Below, one piece after another: positions 1 through 7,569 of a DNA stretch of 50,145 nucleotides. The notes under the pieces are model-generated. The model was not told the origin of the DNA and did not search any database. It was given only the letters and a program-made list of their open reading frames with translations. Position 1 is the first letter of the stretch, and every line of letters begins with the position of its first letter. Made by a program: the position numbers and the translations under genes. Source of the DNA: an uncultured beta proteobacterium (GTDB lineage: Bacteria; Pseudomonadota; Gammaproteobacteria; Burkholderiales; Burkholderiaceae_C); NCBI GenBank assembly GCA_903909815.1, contig CAIVXG010000196.1, forward strand, positions 1-50,145. The letters are read 5' to 3'.

Positions 1-147
1 AGCGGCAGCGTGCAACCTTCCCCTGCCGACGAGGCATTGACACGCACGCTCAAGGCCGCGCTGGCGCTGGTGGACGTGCGCGTGCTCGACCACGTGATCG
101 TGGCACCGGGCATGACGCTGTCGATGGCGGAAAATGGCCTGGTATGA
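1..147 (+). CDS. radC: RadC family JAMM/MPN+ protein, C-terminal end only
   Basis: The first 48 codons are in frame from base 1 and end at TGA 145-147; the 5' part lies outside the window. The peptide opens with Ser-Gly followed by a PSPAD stretch, which matches the end of the RadC metal-binding signature (His-x-His...Pro-Ser-Gly...Asp), and closes with a LDHVIVAPG-like segment typical of the RadC C-terminus. RadC proteins carry a JAMM metalloprotease-like fold; their old link to DNA repair is not well supported. The stop overlaps the ATG of the Smr gene by four bases (ATGA), suggesting translational coupling. Identification is from a short tail only. Confidence 0.8.
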   Translation, partial: SGSVQPSPADEALTRTLKAALALVDVRVLDHVIVAPGMTLSMAENGLV

Positions 148-782
148 CCCGCATCACCCAACTCGCCGATCTCAAGCAGATCAGGCAACAAATCGCAGCA
201 CAGCAGGCGCAGCGCGTGGCCCAGCTGGCCGCGCAAAAGCTGGCGGATACGCGCAAACAGGCGCAGGTATCGCTGTTTCGCGCGGCCGTCGGCAAGGTAC
301 AAGCCTTGCCGGACCCGGGGCGGGCCAGGCTGGAGGCGCGCAGGCCTCACCCCGCGCCGACGCAGCGCCTGCTCGATGAAAAGGACGTGCTGCGGGCCTC
401 GCTCAGCGATGACTTTGACGTGGCCAGCCTGCTCGAAACCGATGCCGCTCTGAGCTATACCCAGTCCGGCGTGGGACCCGACGTGGCGCGCAAACTGCGC
501 CGTGGCGTGTGGGCGGTGCAGGCGGAGTTGGACCTGCATGGGCTGCGCATCGCCGATGCGCGCGAGGCGCTGGCGCACTTCATCCGGGAAGCGCAAAAAC
601 AAGGTTGGCGCTGTCTGCGCGTGGTGCATGGCAAGGGTCTGGGATCGCCCGGCAAGACGCCGGTGCTCAAGAGCCGCGTGCACAGTTGGCTGATGCAAAA
701 GAGCGAGGTCCTGGCCTACGTGCAAGCCAAGCCTGCCGATGGCGGAGCCGGTGCGCTGCTGGTATTGCTGCAACCCGGGTGA
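144..782 (+). CDS. Smr-domain protein (putative DNA endonuclease SmrA-like)
   Basis: A 212-residue protein whose C-terminal half is an Smr domain: the LDLHG motif (about residues 130-134) and HGKG motif (about residues 164-167) are intact. The N-terminal third is rich in Gln, Ala and Arg and looks helical. Smr domains occur in nicking endonucleases and in MutS2; stand-alone proteobacterial members (YdaL/SmrA type) bind and nick DNA or RNA, but their cell role is unclear. The start ATG overlaps the radC stop. No terminator is seen; a palindromic repeat follows about 40 bases downstream. Confidence 0.88.
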   Translation: MTRITQLADLKQIRQQIAAQQAQRVAQLAAQKLADTRKQAQVSLFRAAVGKVQALPDPGRARLEARRPHPAPTQRLLDEKDVLRASLSDDFDVASLLETDAALSYTQSGVGPDVARKLRRGVWAVQAELDLHGLRIADAREALAHFIREAQKQGWRCLRVVHGKGLGSPGKTPVLKSRVHSWLMQKSEVLAYVQAKPADGGAGALLVLLQPG

Positions 783-824
783 GAGTACTGGCGGAGTCCA
801 CGACACCGCCAGGTTCTGCGGTAT

Positions 825-915
825 CGTCATTGCGAGGAGCGCCAGCGACGCGGCAATCCACGAGTACCATGGTGCTCTAACATGGATTGGCACGGCCTGC
901 GGCCTCGCAATGACG
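825..915. repeat. Palindromic repeat, family A, copy 1
   Basis: A 91-bp element bounded by a perfect 13-bp inverted repeat: CGTCATTGCGAGG at 825-837 and its complement at 903-915. Inside is a second inverted pair around GGCAATCCA and TGGATTGGC. Related copies lie at 13540-13623, 17684-17765 and 20278-20336. It sits in the convergent gap between the Smr gene and hemW, where it could form a hairpin in either transcript. Confidence 0.85.
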
Positions 916-955
916 CCGGGCGCTGCCGTCTATTTTGGAATAGTTCAACCGCCTG

Positions 956-2182
956 TCAATTCGACAGAAACATGCCCTGCAAATCGCTCAAAAAATCAAA
1001 GCCTTTTTCCGTCGGCCGCACCGACTTGAGGTCGCGCTGCAGCAGGCCGCGGGATTCGGCCAGTTCCAGAGGCTTGGCAATTGCGGTCAATGGCAGACCG
1101 GTGCGCTCGGAAAACCTTGCCAGCTCAAACCCCTCCTTGAGCCGCAGCGCATTCAGCATGAACTCGAACGGCAGCTCGGCGCGACTCACTTCATCGCTTT
1201 GCGCCACCGGCTCGCCTTTGGCCGCATGCTCCATGTAGAGCCGGGGCTCGCGATAGCGCACCTGGCGCAGCACGCGGTGGGCAAAACTGAGCTTGCTGTG
1301 GGCCCCTGCGCCAATGCCAAGATAGTCGCCAAACTGCCAGTAGTTCAGGTTGTGCTGGCAGCGGTGTCCGGGTTGTGCAAAGGCCGAGACCTCATAGCGT
1401 TGCAGGCCGGCCGCGGCAGTGCCTTCGATGATGCGGTCAAGCATCGCGTAGGCCAGATCTTCTTCGGGAATCACGGGCGGGAACTTGGCGAAATAGGTGT
1501 TGGGCTCGATCGTCAGATGGTAGATCGAAAGGTGCTTCGGGTGCAGCGCCAGCGCCATGCTCAGGTCCTGCTCCAGCCCTTGCATGGTCTGACCCGGCAG
1601 CGCGTACATCAGGTCCAGATTGAAGGTGTCAAAGGCGTGGGCCGCCTCCTCCACCGCGGCAATGGCCTGGGCGCGGTCGTGCACGCGACCCAAGGTCTTG
1701 AGATGCCCATCGTCAAAGCTCTGCACTCCGACCGAGAGCCGCGTCACGCCGGACGCGCGAAAGGCGCGAAAGCGATTCTTCTCGAACGTGCCGGGATTGG
1801 CTTCAAGCGTGATCTCGCAACCGGGCAGCAGCGGCAGGCGCGCGCGAATGTCACCCAGCAGCCGCTCCACGCCCTGTGGCGAGAGCAGACTGGGCGTGCC
1901 CCCGCCGATGAAGATGCTGTGAATGCTGCGCCCCCACACCAGCGGCAAGGCCGACTCCAGGTCGGCCGTCAACGCATCCAGATAGCCCCGTTCGGTCGCC
2001 GCGCCCAGTCCGGCCGCAGCGCCCACGGCCAGGTCGCCGGCGCGCAGTTCGTGCGAATTGAAGTCGCAATAGGGGCATTTTTTCAGGCACCAGGGCACGT
2101 GCACATACAGCGACAGCGGCGGCGGCGTGGGCAACTGCAGCGTGCCGGGCCGCATCAAATTCTGGATGTCGTGTTGGATCAC
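956..2182 (-). CDS. hemW: HemW-like radical SAM protein (heme chaperone)
   Basis: Radical SAM enzyme with the cluster-binding CxxxCxxC motif (CLKKCPYC) close to the N-terminus, followed by a glycine-rich IFIGGGTPS stretch typical of the SAM site. HemW was once annotated as oxygen-independent coproporphyrinogen oxidase, but family studies point to a heme-trafficking role; the protein here carries the HemW-type CxxxCxxC-x-F pattern. The chosen start is GTG 2182, which overlaps the rdgB stop as GTGA and gives 408 residues; the ATG at 2155 (399 residues) is the alternative. I prefer the GTG because the nine extra residues resemble the N-terminus I recall for Burkholderiales HemW. It is the last gene of rph-rdgB-hemW. 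Confidence 0.9.
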   Translation of the reverse strand: MIQHDIQNLMRPGTLQLPTPPPLSLYVHVPWCLKKCPYCDFNSHELRAGDLAVGAAAGLGAATERGYLDALTADLESALPLVWGRSIHSIFIGGGTPSLLSPQGVERLLGDIRARLPLLPGCEITLEANPGTFEKNRFRAFRASGVTRLSVGVQSFDDGHLKTLGRVHDRAQAIAAVEEAAHAFDTFNLDLMYALPGQTMQGLEQDLSMALALHPKHLSIYHLTIEPNTYFAKFPPVIPEEDLAYAMLDRIIEGTAAAGLQRYEVSAFAQPGHRCQHNLNYWQFGDYLGIGAGAHSKLSFAHRVLRQVRYREPRLYMEHAAKGEPVAQSDEVSRAELPFEFMLNALRLKEGFELARFSERTGLPLTAIAKPLELAESRGLLQRDLKSVRPTEKGFDFLSDLQGMFLSN

Positions 2183-2778
2183 AACCAGCGCTCGCGCATC
2201 AGGCGCAGCATGTCGCGTGCCGCTTTGCCGCGGTGGCTGTGGGCATTTTTCAACTCGTCGCTCACCTGGGCAAAAGTGCAACCGAGTTCGGGTATGAACA
2301 TCACCGGATCAAAACCAAAGCCACCGCTGCCCACAGGCTCAAGCGCGATCTCGCCCACGGCCCGCCCGACCGCGATCAGCGGCTCCGGGTCCTGCGCCGA
2401 GCGCACCGCCACCAGCGTGGCCACCATGGCAGCACGGCGCTGCGTCAATCCCTGCATTTGCTCCAGCAAGGCGCGCAGATTGTTGGCGTCGCTTTTTTCG
2501 TAGCCGAACTGGGTGCAGTAATAGGCCGTCTGCACGCCCGGCAAGCCACCGAAGGCATCGACGCACATGCCCGCGTCGTCCGCCAGCGCGGGCAAGCCGC
2601 TCAGGGCGCTGGCGTGACGCGCCTTGGCGAGTGCGTTTTCCACAAAGGTGTGAAACGGTTCGGGCGCCTCCGGGATGCCAAGATCCGACTGGCGCAGCCA
2701 TTGCACGCCCAGTGGCGCAAACATCGCCTGCAGTTCAGCCAGTTTTCCCGGGTTGTTGGATGCCAGAACGATCTTCAT
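2179..2778 (-). CDS. rdgB: RdgB/HAM1 non-canonical purine NTP pyrophosphatase
   Basis: A 199-residue protein starting MKIVLASNNPGKLAE, the hallmark SxNxxK substrate-binding start of the Ham1/RdgB (ITPase) family, with DDAGMCVDAFGG as the catalytic Asp region. It hydrolyses dITP, ITP and XTP to monophosphates and so keeps deaminated purines out of DNA. The ATG at 2778 is preferred over an upstream in-frame ATG because it gives the family's usual length and the upstream residues are not family-like. It lies 46 bases after rph and overlaps the proposed hemW GTG start. Confidence 0.95.
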   Translation of the reverse strand: MKIVLASNNPGKLAELQAMFAPLGVQWLRQSDLGIPEAPEPFHTFVENALAKARHASALSGLPALADDAGMCVDAFGGLPGVQTAYYCTQFGYEKSDANNLRALLEQMQGLTQRRAAMVATLVAVRSAQDPEPLIAVGRAVGEIALEPVGSGGFGFDPVMFIPELGCTFAQVSDELKNAHSHRGKAARDMLRLMRERWL

Positions 2779-2824
2779 GCAACCGCCACGCGCCCGAGCA
2801 TGTCCAGCAGGTGTCTGCACACGC

Positions 2825-3553
2825 TCATTTCGCTAGCGCCTGTTTTTGCAGAAGAATCAATTCACCGATGCCCTTGTCGGCCAGGCCCAGCAGCGTGTCC
2901 ATTTCTGCCCGCGAAAACGCGGCCCCCTCGGCCGTGCCCTGGACTTCGACGAAGTGGCCGGCACCCGTCATCACCACGTTCATGTCGGTGTCGCAAGCCG
3001 AGTCTTCGGTGTATTCCAGATCCAGCAAGGGCGTGCCCTGCACGATGCCAACCGAGATGGCGGCGACCGAGGCGATGATCGGCGACTCCTTGAGCTTGCC
3101 GCTGGCAAGCAAGAAATTTACCGCGTCCTGCACCGCAACAAAGGCACCCGTGATGGCCGCAGTGCGTGTGCCGCCGTCCGCCTGGAGCACGTCGCAGTCG
3201 ATCTGAATCGTGCGTTCGCCCAGCTTTTTCAGATCAAACACGGTGCGCATGGAACGACCAATGAGACGCTGAATCTCCTGGGTGCGACCGCTTTGCTTGC
3301 CGCGAGCGGCCTCGCGGTCGCTGCGCGTATGCGTGGCGCGCGGCAGCATGCCGTACTCGGCCGTGACCCAGCCTTCGCCGCTACCGCGCTTGTGCGGCGG
3401 CACCTTCTCCTCCACCGAGGCCGTGCACAGCACGCGCGTATGGCCAAACTCGATCAGCACCGAGCCTTCGGCATGGATGGTGTAGCCGCGGGTGATGCGC
3501 ACCGGGCGCAGCTGGTCTGCGGCGCGCGCGCTGCTTCGTACATAGGATGTCAT
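2825..3553 (-). CDS. rph: Ribonuclease PH
   Basis: A 242-residue, full-length RNase PH: the N-terminal [20 protein letters not shown] stretch, the [17 protein letters not shown] core, and the RLIGRSMR and [10 protein letters not shown] motifs are all present. It is a phosphorolytic 3'-5' exoribonuclease that trims tRNA 3' ends as a hexameric ring. A purine-rich AAGGAA lies about seven bases upstream of the ATG. It is the first gene of the rph-rdgB-hemW group and follows the PP2C gene after 38 bases, so read-through from the kinase/phosphatase pair is possible. Confidence 0.97.
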   Translation of the reverse strand: MTSYVRSSARAADQLRPVRITRGYTIHAEGSVLIEFGHTRVLCTASVEEKVPPHKRGSGEGWVTAEYGMLPRATHTRSDREAARGKQSGRTQEIQRLIGRSMRTVFDLKKLGERTIQIDCDVLQADGGTRTAAITGAFVAVQDAVNFLLASGKLKESPIIASVAAISVGIVQGTPLLDLEYTEDSACDTDMNVVMTGAGHFVEVQGTAEGAAFSRAEMDTLLGLADKGIGELILLQKQALAK

Positions 3554-3591
3554 TTTGGGTTTCCTTGGGGCGCAGGCAGGGCTGCGTCGGG

Positions 3592-4500
3592 TTAAAGACT
3601 GGATTTCCTGGCCGCAGAACGGCGTATCACTTCATTGATCTCGGCGATGGACCGCTCAATCGTGGCGTCGTCCAGTTCATCTTCCAGCGCCCCCAGTGCC
3701 CAGTCCTGAAACGTGGAGGCGAACTCGCCATCTGGAATATCTTCGGTGGAAATATTGCGCTTGGACTCGAACGCATCGGGCGTCTCCCACTCCAGCGCGA
3801 TCGCCGATACATTGTCGCTACGCGGCCCGGCATTGTGCAATGCCAGCTCAACCAGATTGGGGATCGCCTTGGAAACCGAATGTTGGCTCAACTGTTCCAC
3901 GATGTCGCTCTCGCGCACGCTGTCCCACAGACCGTCCGAGCACAACAACAGCTTGTCACCCTGGTGCAGCGGCACCGGCCCGGTGGCCTCCAGCACCGGC
4001 TGCGTGGGCGAGCCCAGGCAGGTATACAGAATATTGCGATTGGCATAGGCCAAGGGTGACACGCTGCCCCGGCGCTGTTCCAGGAAGGAGTGATCGGCTG
4101 TGCGCGCGAGCAGTTGGCCGCCTCGCACCAGGTACAGACGAGAGTCGCCACAGTGCACCCAGGTGGCGTTGTTGCCCTGCACCACCAGGGCCACGATCGT
4201 GGTACGCGGCGTATCAAGCATCGCCTTGTCGCTGGCATAGCAGACCAGCGCATGGTGGGCGGCAAGCGCCGCAGACGACAGAAATCCGCTCAGGTCCCGC
4301 ACTTTGGGTTTGGCTTCCCTTTGAAAGCTCTCCGCCACGATCTGCAACGCCATTTGCGCAGCCACCTCGCCCTCTGGATGGCCTCCCATGCCGTCAGCCA
4401 GAACGAACAAGCCCGAGTCCCGGGTATAGCAGTAGCCCATGCGGTCCTCGTTGTTCTGCCGTCCGCCCTTGCGGCTCATCTGGAAGACCGAGAACTTCAT
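3592..4500 (-). CDS. PP2C-type serine/threonine protein phosphatase
   Basis: A 302-residue PPM/PP2C phosphatase. Metal-binding motifs are clear: NNEDRMGY (residues 16-23), LADGMGGH (34-41), a GDSRLYLVR segment, LLCSDGLWD, and [11 protein letters not shown] near the C-terminus. It needs two Mn/Mg ions and removes phosphate from Ser/Thr. A C-terminal extension of about 60 polar residues follows the last motif. Its ATG overlaps the stop of the upstream kinase by four bases (ATGA), so the pair is very likely translated together and works as a reversible phosphorylation switch. No target can be named from the sequence. Confidence 0.95.
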   Translation of the reverse strand: MKFSVFQMSRKGGRQNNEDRMGYCYTRDSGLFVLADGMGGHPEGEVAAQMALQIVAESFQREAKPKVRDLSGFLSSAALAAHHALVCYASDKAMLDTPRTTIVALVVQGNNATWVHCGDSRLYLVRGGQLLARTADHSFLEQRRGSVSPLAYANRNILYTCLGSPTQPVLEATGPVPLHQGDKLLLCSDGLWDSVRESDIVEQLSQHSVSKAIPNLVELALHNAGPRSDNVSAIALEWETPDAFESKRNISTEDIPDGEFASTFQDWALGALEDELDDATIERSIAEINEVIRRSAARKSSL

Positions 4501-5519
4501 GGCTTGCTCTCACCCGCTTTGGAAGTCGGGCCCGTGGCTTCGCGCTTGCCGGTGACGAGACTGTTGATTTGCAGACGCATTTTTTCCGTCAAGGTCAACT
4601 TTGTGTACCTGCGCTCGCCCTCATTTCCCAGTTCGCGCAACAGCGCAAAAACCGACTGCGGTCGTTCATCGGGATTGAGTGCCATGCACCACAGAACAAT
4701 CTCGATCAGATTGTCGGAGTAGACGCCGCGCAATCGCGACAAGGCCAATTCAAGTTTGTCCTTTTCCTTTCGCTGCGGCGCTGCCGATGGGGGATAGCCC
4801 TGCATGCACGCGTAAATGCATGCCCCAATCGCATAGATGTCGGTCCACGGCCCCATCACGCCGTCGCGCCGATACATTTCGGGGGCGGCAAACCCGGGCG
4901 TATACATCGGGCGCGTGTAGTTGCCTTCCTTGTTCAGCACTTCGCGCGCGGCACCAAAATCAATCAACACCGCGCGGTCTTCGTCAGACACGAAAATATT
5001 CGCCGGCTTGATGTCCAAGTGGAGCATCTTGTACTGGTGCACGATGCGCAAGCCACGAAGGATTTCGTCAAACAGCGAACGAATCGTGGACTCACTGAAA
5101 ATCTTGCTCTTCTTGCGGTCGCGCGCGGTGATGATGTAGTCCTGAAGGGTCGCACCCTGCAGATAATTCATCACCATGTAAACGGTTTCGTTTTCGCGAA
5201 AGAAATTCAGCACACCGACCACGGCCGTGTGAGAGATCTGCGCCAATGAGCGTCCTTCTTCAAAGAAGCTCTTGAGTCCCAGTCGGTACAGCGACTGCTT
5301 CTCGGGATGGACCTGCGGCGCCAGGGTCCCGGGTTGGCGCGAAGCCAGGCCCGCCGGCAAATACTCTTTCACGGCGACCTGCGTTCCGTGCTCGTCCACC
5401 GCCAGATACACCACGCCAAAACCACCTGCAGCCAGTTTGCGCACGATGCGATAGCCACCGATCACGGTGTCTGGTGGAAGTGGAGCGGGTTTAAGTCTGG
5501 GTAAATTATTCGTCGACAT
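4497..5519 (-). CDS. Serine/threonine protein kinase (Hanks type), cytosolic
   Basis: A 340-residue protein, nearly all kinase domain. The glycine loop is at about residues 30-37 (AAGGFGVV) with Lys51 in VAVKEY; the catalytic loop reads HLDIKPANIF with Asp169, Lys171 and Asn174; the metal-binding DFG starts at Asp187; an APE motif follows. The residue before the catalytic Asp is Leu rather than the Arg of HRD kinases. No transmembrane helix or PASTA repeat is visible, so it is probably soluble. It overlaps the PP2C gene by four bases and diverges from yicC across a 74-base gap that must hold both promoters. Confidence 0.95.
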   Translation of the reverse strand: MSTNNLPRLKPAPLPPDTVIGGYRIVRKLAAGGFGVVYLAVDEHGTQVAVKEYLPAGLASRQPGTLAPQVHPEKQSLYRLGLKSFFEEGRSLAQISHTAVVGVLNFFRENETVYMVMNYLQGATLQDYIITARDRKKSKIFSESTIRSLFDEILRGLRIVHQYKMLHLDIKPANIFVSDEDRAVLIDFGAAREVLNKEGNYTRPMYTPGFAAPEMYRRDGVMGPWTDIYAIGACIYACMQGYPPSAAPQRKEKDKLELALSRLRGVYSDNLIEIVLWCMALNPDERPQSVFALLRELGNEGERRYTKLTLTEKMRLQINSLVTGKREATGPTSKAGESKP

Positions 5520-5593
5520 GGTTGAGGGACAGGTTCAAAGGCTCTCGCGAATCCGGTTATTCTCCCAAGTCTCGCAACGACAGTTCCATCCTC

Positions 5594-6514
5594 ATGGCAG
5601 TTTACAGCATGACTGGCTATGCCAGCGCTCAGTACAGCAGCTCGGCAGCCCCTGCCGAACACGCGCCCAAGCCCGCCGCAACCGGCCGCATGGGGCTGGA
5701 GGTGCGCTCGGTCAACAGCCGCTTTCTGGACCTTTCATTTCGCCTGCCGGAAGAACTGCGCCACATCGAACCAGGCTTGCGCGAACGCATCAATGCCCGC
5801 CTCAAGCGCGGCAAGGTGGAACTGCGCCTGACGCTGGAAAGCGATGCGGGCGCCGCGCTGGCTGAACCCACCGCGCGCTTGTTGCAGCGTCTGAACTCCG
5901 TGCAGGACAGCGTGCTGAGCTGGCTGCCTTCGGCAACCCCACTGAGCGTGGCTGAGGTGATTCGGCTCGCCGGCACCGAGAGCAGCGCTGGCGAGCGTTG
6001 GAGCGACGCGCAGGTGCTGGAACTTGCAGACCAGGTGATCCATGGCTTGTTGGAGGCCAGGTCGCGCGAAGGCGCACGCTTGGGTGACATGCTGTTGTCG
6101 CACATCGCCCAATTGCGCACGCTGGCACAGCAGGCGCTGCCTCTGATACCGGTCTTGGTGGAGCAGCAGCGCCAACGTTTTCTGGAACGTTGGAAAGAGG
6201 CCATGGCCCTGACCGATGGCGCCACCCTGCCCGAAGCTGCACGCGACCGGGCCTTGACCGAGGCCACGGCCTTTGCCATTCGCATCGACGTAGCGGAAGA
6301 GCTCACGCGATTGAAATCCCACTTTGACGAGATCGAGCGACTGGTTGGCAAAGGCGGTGAAATTGGCAAGCGTCTGGACTTCCTGATACAAGAGTTGCAC
6401 CGCGAAGCCAATACCTTGGGCTCCAAATCCGCGGCTTTGGAATTGACCCACATTTCCGTGGATATGAAGGTGTTGATCGAGCAAATGCGCGAGCAAGTGC
6501 AAAATATCGAGTAA
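5594..6514 (+). CDS. yicC: YicC family endoribonuclease-like protein
   Basis: A 306-residue YicC/YloC protein. The start [10 protein letters not shown] is the family's conserved N-terminus and fixes the ATG at 5594 although the frame is open further upstream. Other family marks are the [18 protein letters not shown] stretch, and a C-terminus with [18 protein letters not shown]. Work on E. coli and Bacillus homologues points to an RNase role. The Ala/Pro-rich insert at about residues 13-34 is longer than I expect. It is followed by gmk after 19 bases, the usual yicC-gmk pairing. Confidence 0.93.
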   Translation: MAVYSMTGYASAQYSSSAAPAEHAPKPAATGRMGLEVRSVNSRFLDLSFRLPEELRHIEPGLRERINARLKRGKVELRLTLESDAGAALAEPTARLLQRLNSVQDSVLSWLPSATPLSVAEVIRLAGTESSAGERWSDAQVLELADQVIHGLLEARSREGARLGDMLLSHIAQLRTLAQQALPLIPVLVEQQRQRFLERWKEAMALTDGATLPEAARDRALTEATAFAIRIDVAEELTRLKSHFDEIERLVGKGGEIGKRLDFLIQELHREANTLGSKSAALELTHISVDMKVLIEQMREQVQNIE

Positions 6515-6533
6515 CGCCAACCTCTGCACAGCT

Positions 6534-7154
6534 ATGGATTACCCTGGAAATTTGTTCGTCGTGGCCGCGCCCAGTGGCACCGGCAAGTCAAGCCTGGTGA
6601 AGGCCCTGATGGAACTCGATGCACGCGTTCAGCCCTCGGTCTCGCACACAACGCGAGCTCCGCGCGGGCAGGAGAAGCACGGCCGCGAGTACTTCTTCAC
6701 ATCGGAAGCGGAATTCGACGCGATGGTGCGGGCGGGGGCTTTCCTGGAGTGGGCGCCGGTGCATGGTCACCGCTACGGCACATCGCGCAAGGCCATAGAG
6801 GAGCGCGTGGCACAAGGGGCGGATGTGATTCTGGAAATCGACTTTCAGGGCGCACTGCAGGTCAAGAAGATCTTTTCCAATGCGGTGCTGATCTTCATCC
6901 TGCCGCCAAGTTGGGAGGAATTACGCGCGCGTCTGGAGCGCCGGGGCGAGGACAAACCCGAGGTGATTGAAGTCCGACTTAGGAACGCGGCGATCGAGAC
7001 CCAACAAGTGCACCAGTTCGACTTCGTTATAATCAACGAGGTTTTTGACCGTGCGCTTTTTGACCTGAAAGCGATCGTCCACGCCCAGCGCCTCAAATTC
7101 GCCGCACAACGCCGCGCCCGAGCCGACACCTTTCAAGCATTGAATATCACTTAG
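6534..7154 (+). CDS. gmk: Guanylate kinase
   Basis: A 206-residue guanylate kinase with P-loop GTGKSS at residues 15-20, the GMP-binding [20 protein letters not shown] region and the [13 protein letters not shown] segment. It phosphorylates GMP to GDP with ATP, feeding GTP and ppGpp synthesis. It stands 15 bases before rpoZ and upstream of spoT, an arrangement shared by many proteobacteria and fitting because spoT uses GDP/GTP-derived nucleotides. Confidence 0.98.
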   Translation: MDYPGNLFVVAAPSGTGKSSLVKALMELDARVQPSVSHTTRAPRGQEKHGREYFFTSEAEFDAMVRAGAFLEWAPVHGHRYGTSRKAIEERVAQGADVILEIDFQGALQVKKIFSNAVLIFILPPSWEELRARLERRGEDKPEVIEVRLRNAAIETQQVHQFDFVIINEVFDRALFDLKAIVHAQRLKFAAQRRARADTFQALNIT

Positions 7155-7169
7155 TTTTTCGGAGAATTT

Positions 7170-7373
7170 ATGGCTCGCATCACCGTTGAAGATTGTCTCG
7201 AACTCATCCCCAACCGCTTTCAGTTGGTGTTGGCTGCGACCTACCGCGCGCGCATGCTGAGTCAAGGCCACGCACCCAAGATCGAAAGCAAGAACAAGCC
7301 CTGCGTGACCGCGCTGCGCGAAATCGCTTCGGGCAAGGTGGGCCTGGAAATGCTGAAAAAGGTTCCGCTGTAA
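7170..7373 (+). CDS. rpoZ: RNA polymerase omega subunit
   Basis: A 67-residue omega subunit with the family start MARITVEDC and the conserved [13 protein letters not shown] helix. It helps assemble RNA polymerase by binding beta-prime and forms part of one ppGpp site. A good ribosome site (CGGAGA) lies about seven bases before the ATG. The stop codon TAA coincides with the left end of a palindromic element, which separates rpoZ from its apparent terminator at 7486-7511. Confidence 0.98.
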   Translation: MARITVEDCLELIPNRFQLVLAATYRARMLSQGHAPKIESKNKPCVTALREIASGKVGLEMLKKVPL

Positions 7374-7484
7374 ATAATTGGGGTCACAGCCCCAATTCGA
7401 CGCGCCTGCGGCTCGCCCTTGCGAAGCGGCGGCGGCGCAGCGAAATTGCGAAATTGCGAAATTGGGGTCTGACCCCAATTATTT
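7372..7484. repeat. Palindromic element with inverted ends between rpoZ and its terminator
   Basis: The left end (7372-7397) and right end (7460-7484) are near-perfect inverted copies of each other, each itself a palindrome around TTGGGGTC and its complement. The interior is GC-rich and carries a perfect 8-bp tandem repeat CGAAATTG three times (7441-7464). The element begins within the rpoZ stop codon and stops just before the rpoZ terminator. It resembles REP/BIME-like or MITE-like elements; no transposase is encoded. Confidence 0.75.
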
Positions 7485-7485
7485 G

Positions 7486-7511
7486 AAAAGCACCGGAAAC
7501 GGTGCTTTTTT
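7486..7511 (+). terminator. Rho-independent terminator for rpoZ
   Basis: Stem AAAAGCACCG (7486-7495), loop GAAA, complementary stem (7500-7509), with the T run extending to 7511. The stable GNRA-like tetraloop and T tract are classic. It separates gmk-rpoZ transcription from spoT. Confidence 0.9.
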
Positions 7512-7569
7512 ATGCCTGCTGCAACTCAGTGGAGATGTTCAGCTGCGACGGAAGCGCTACATTTGAGGC

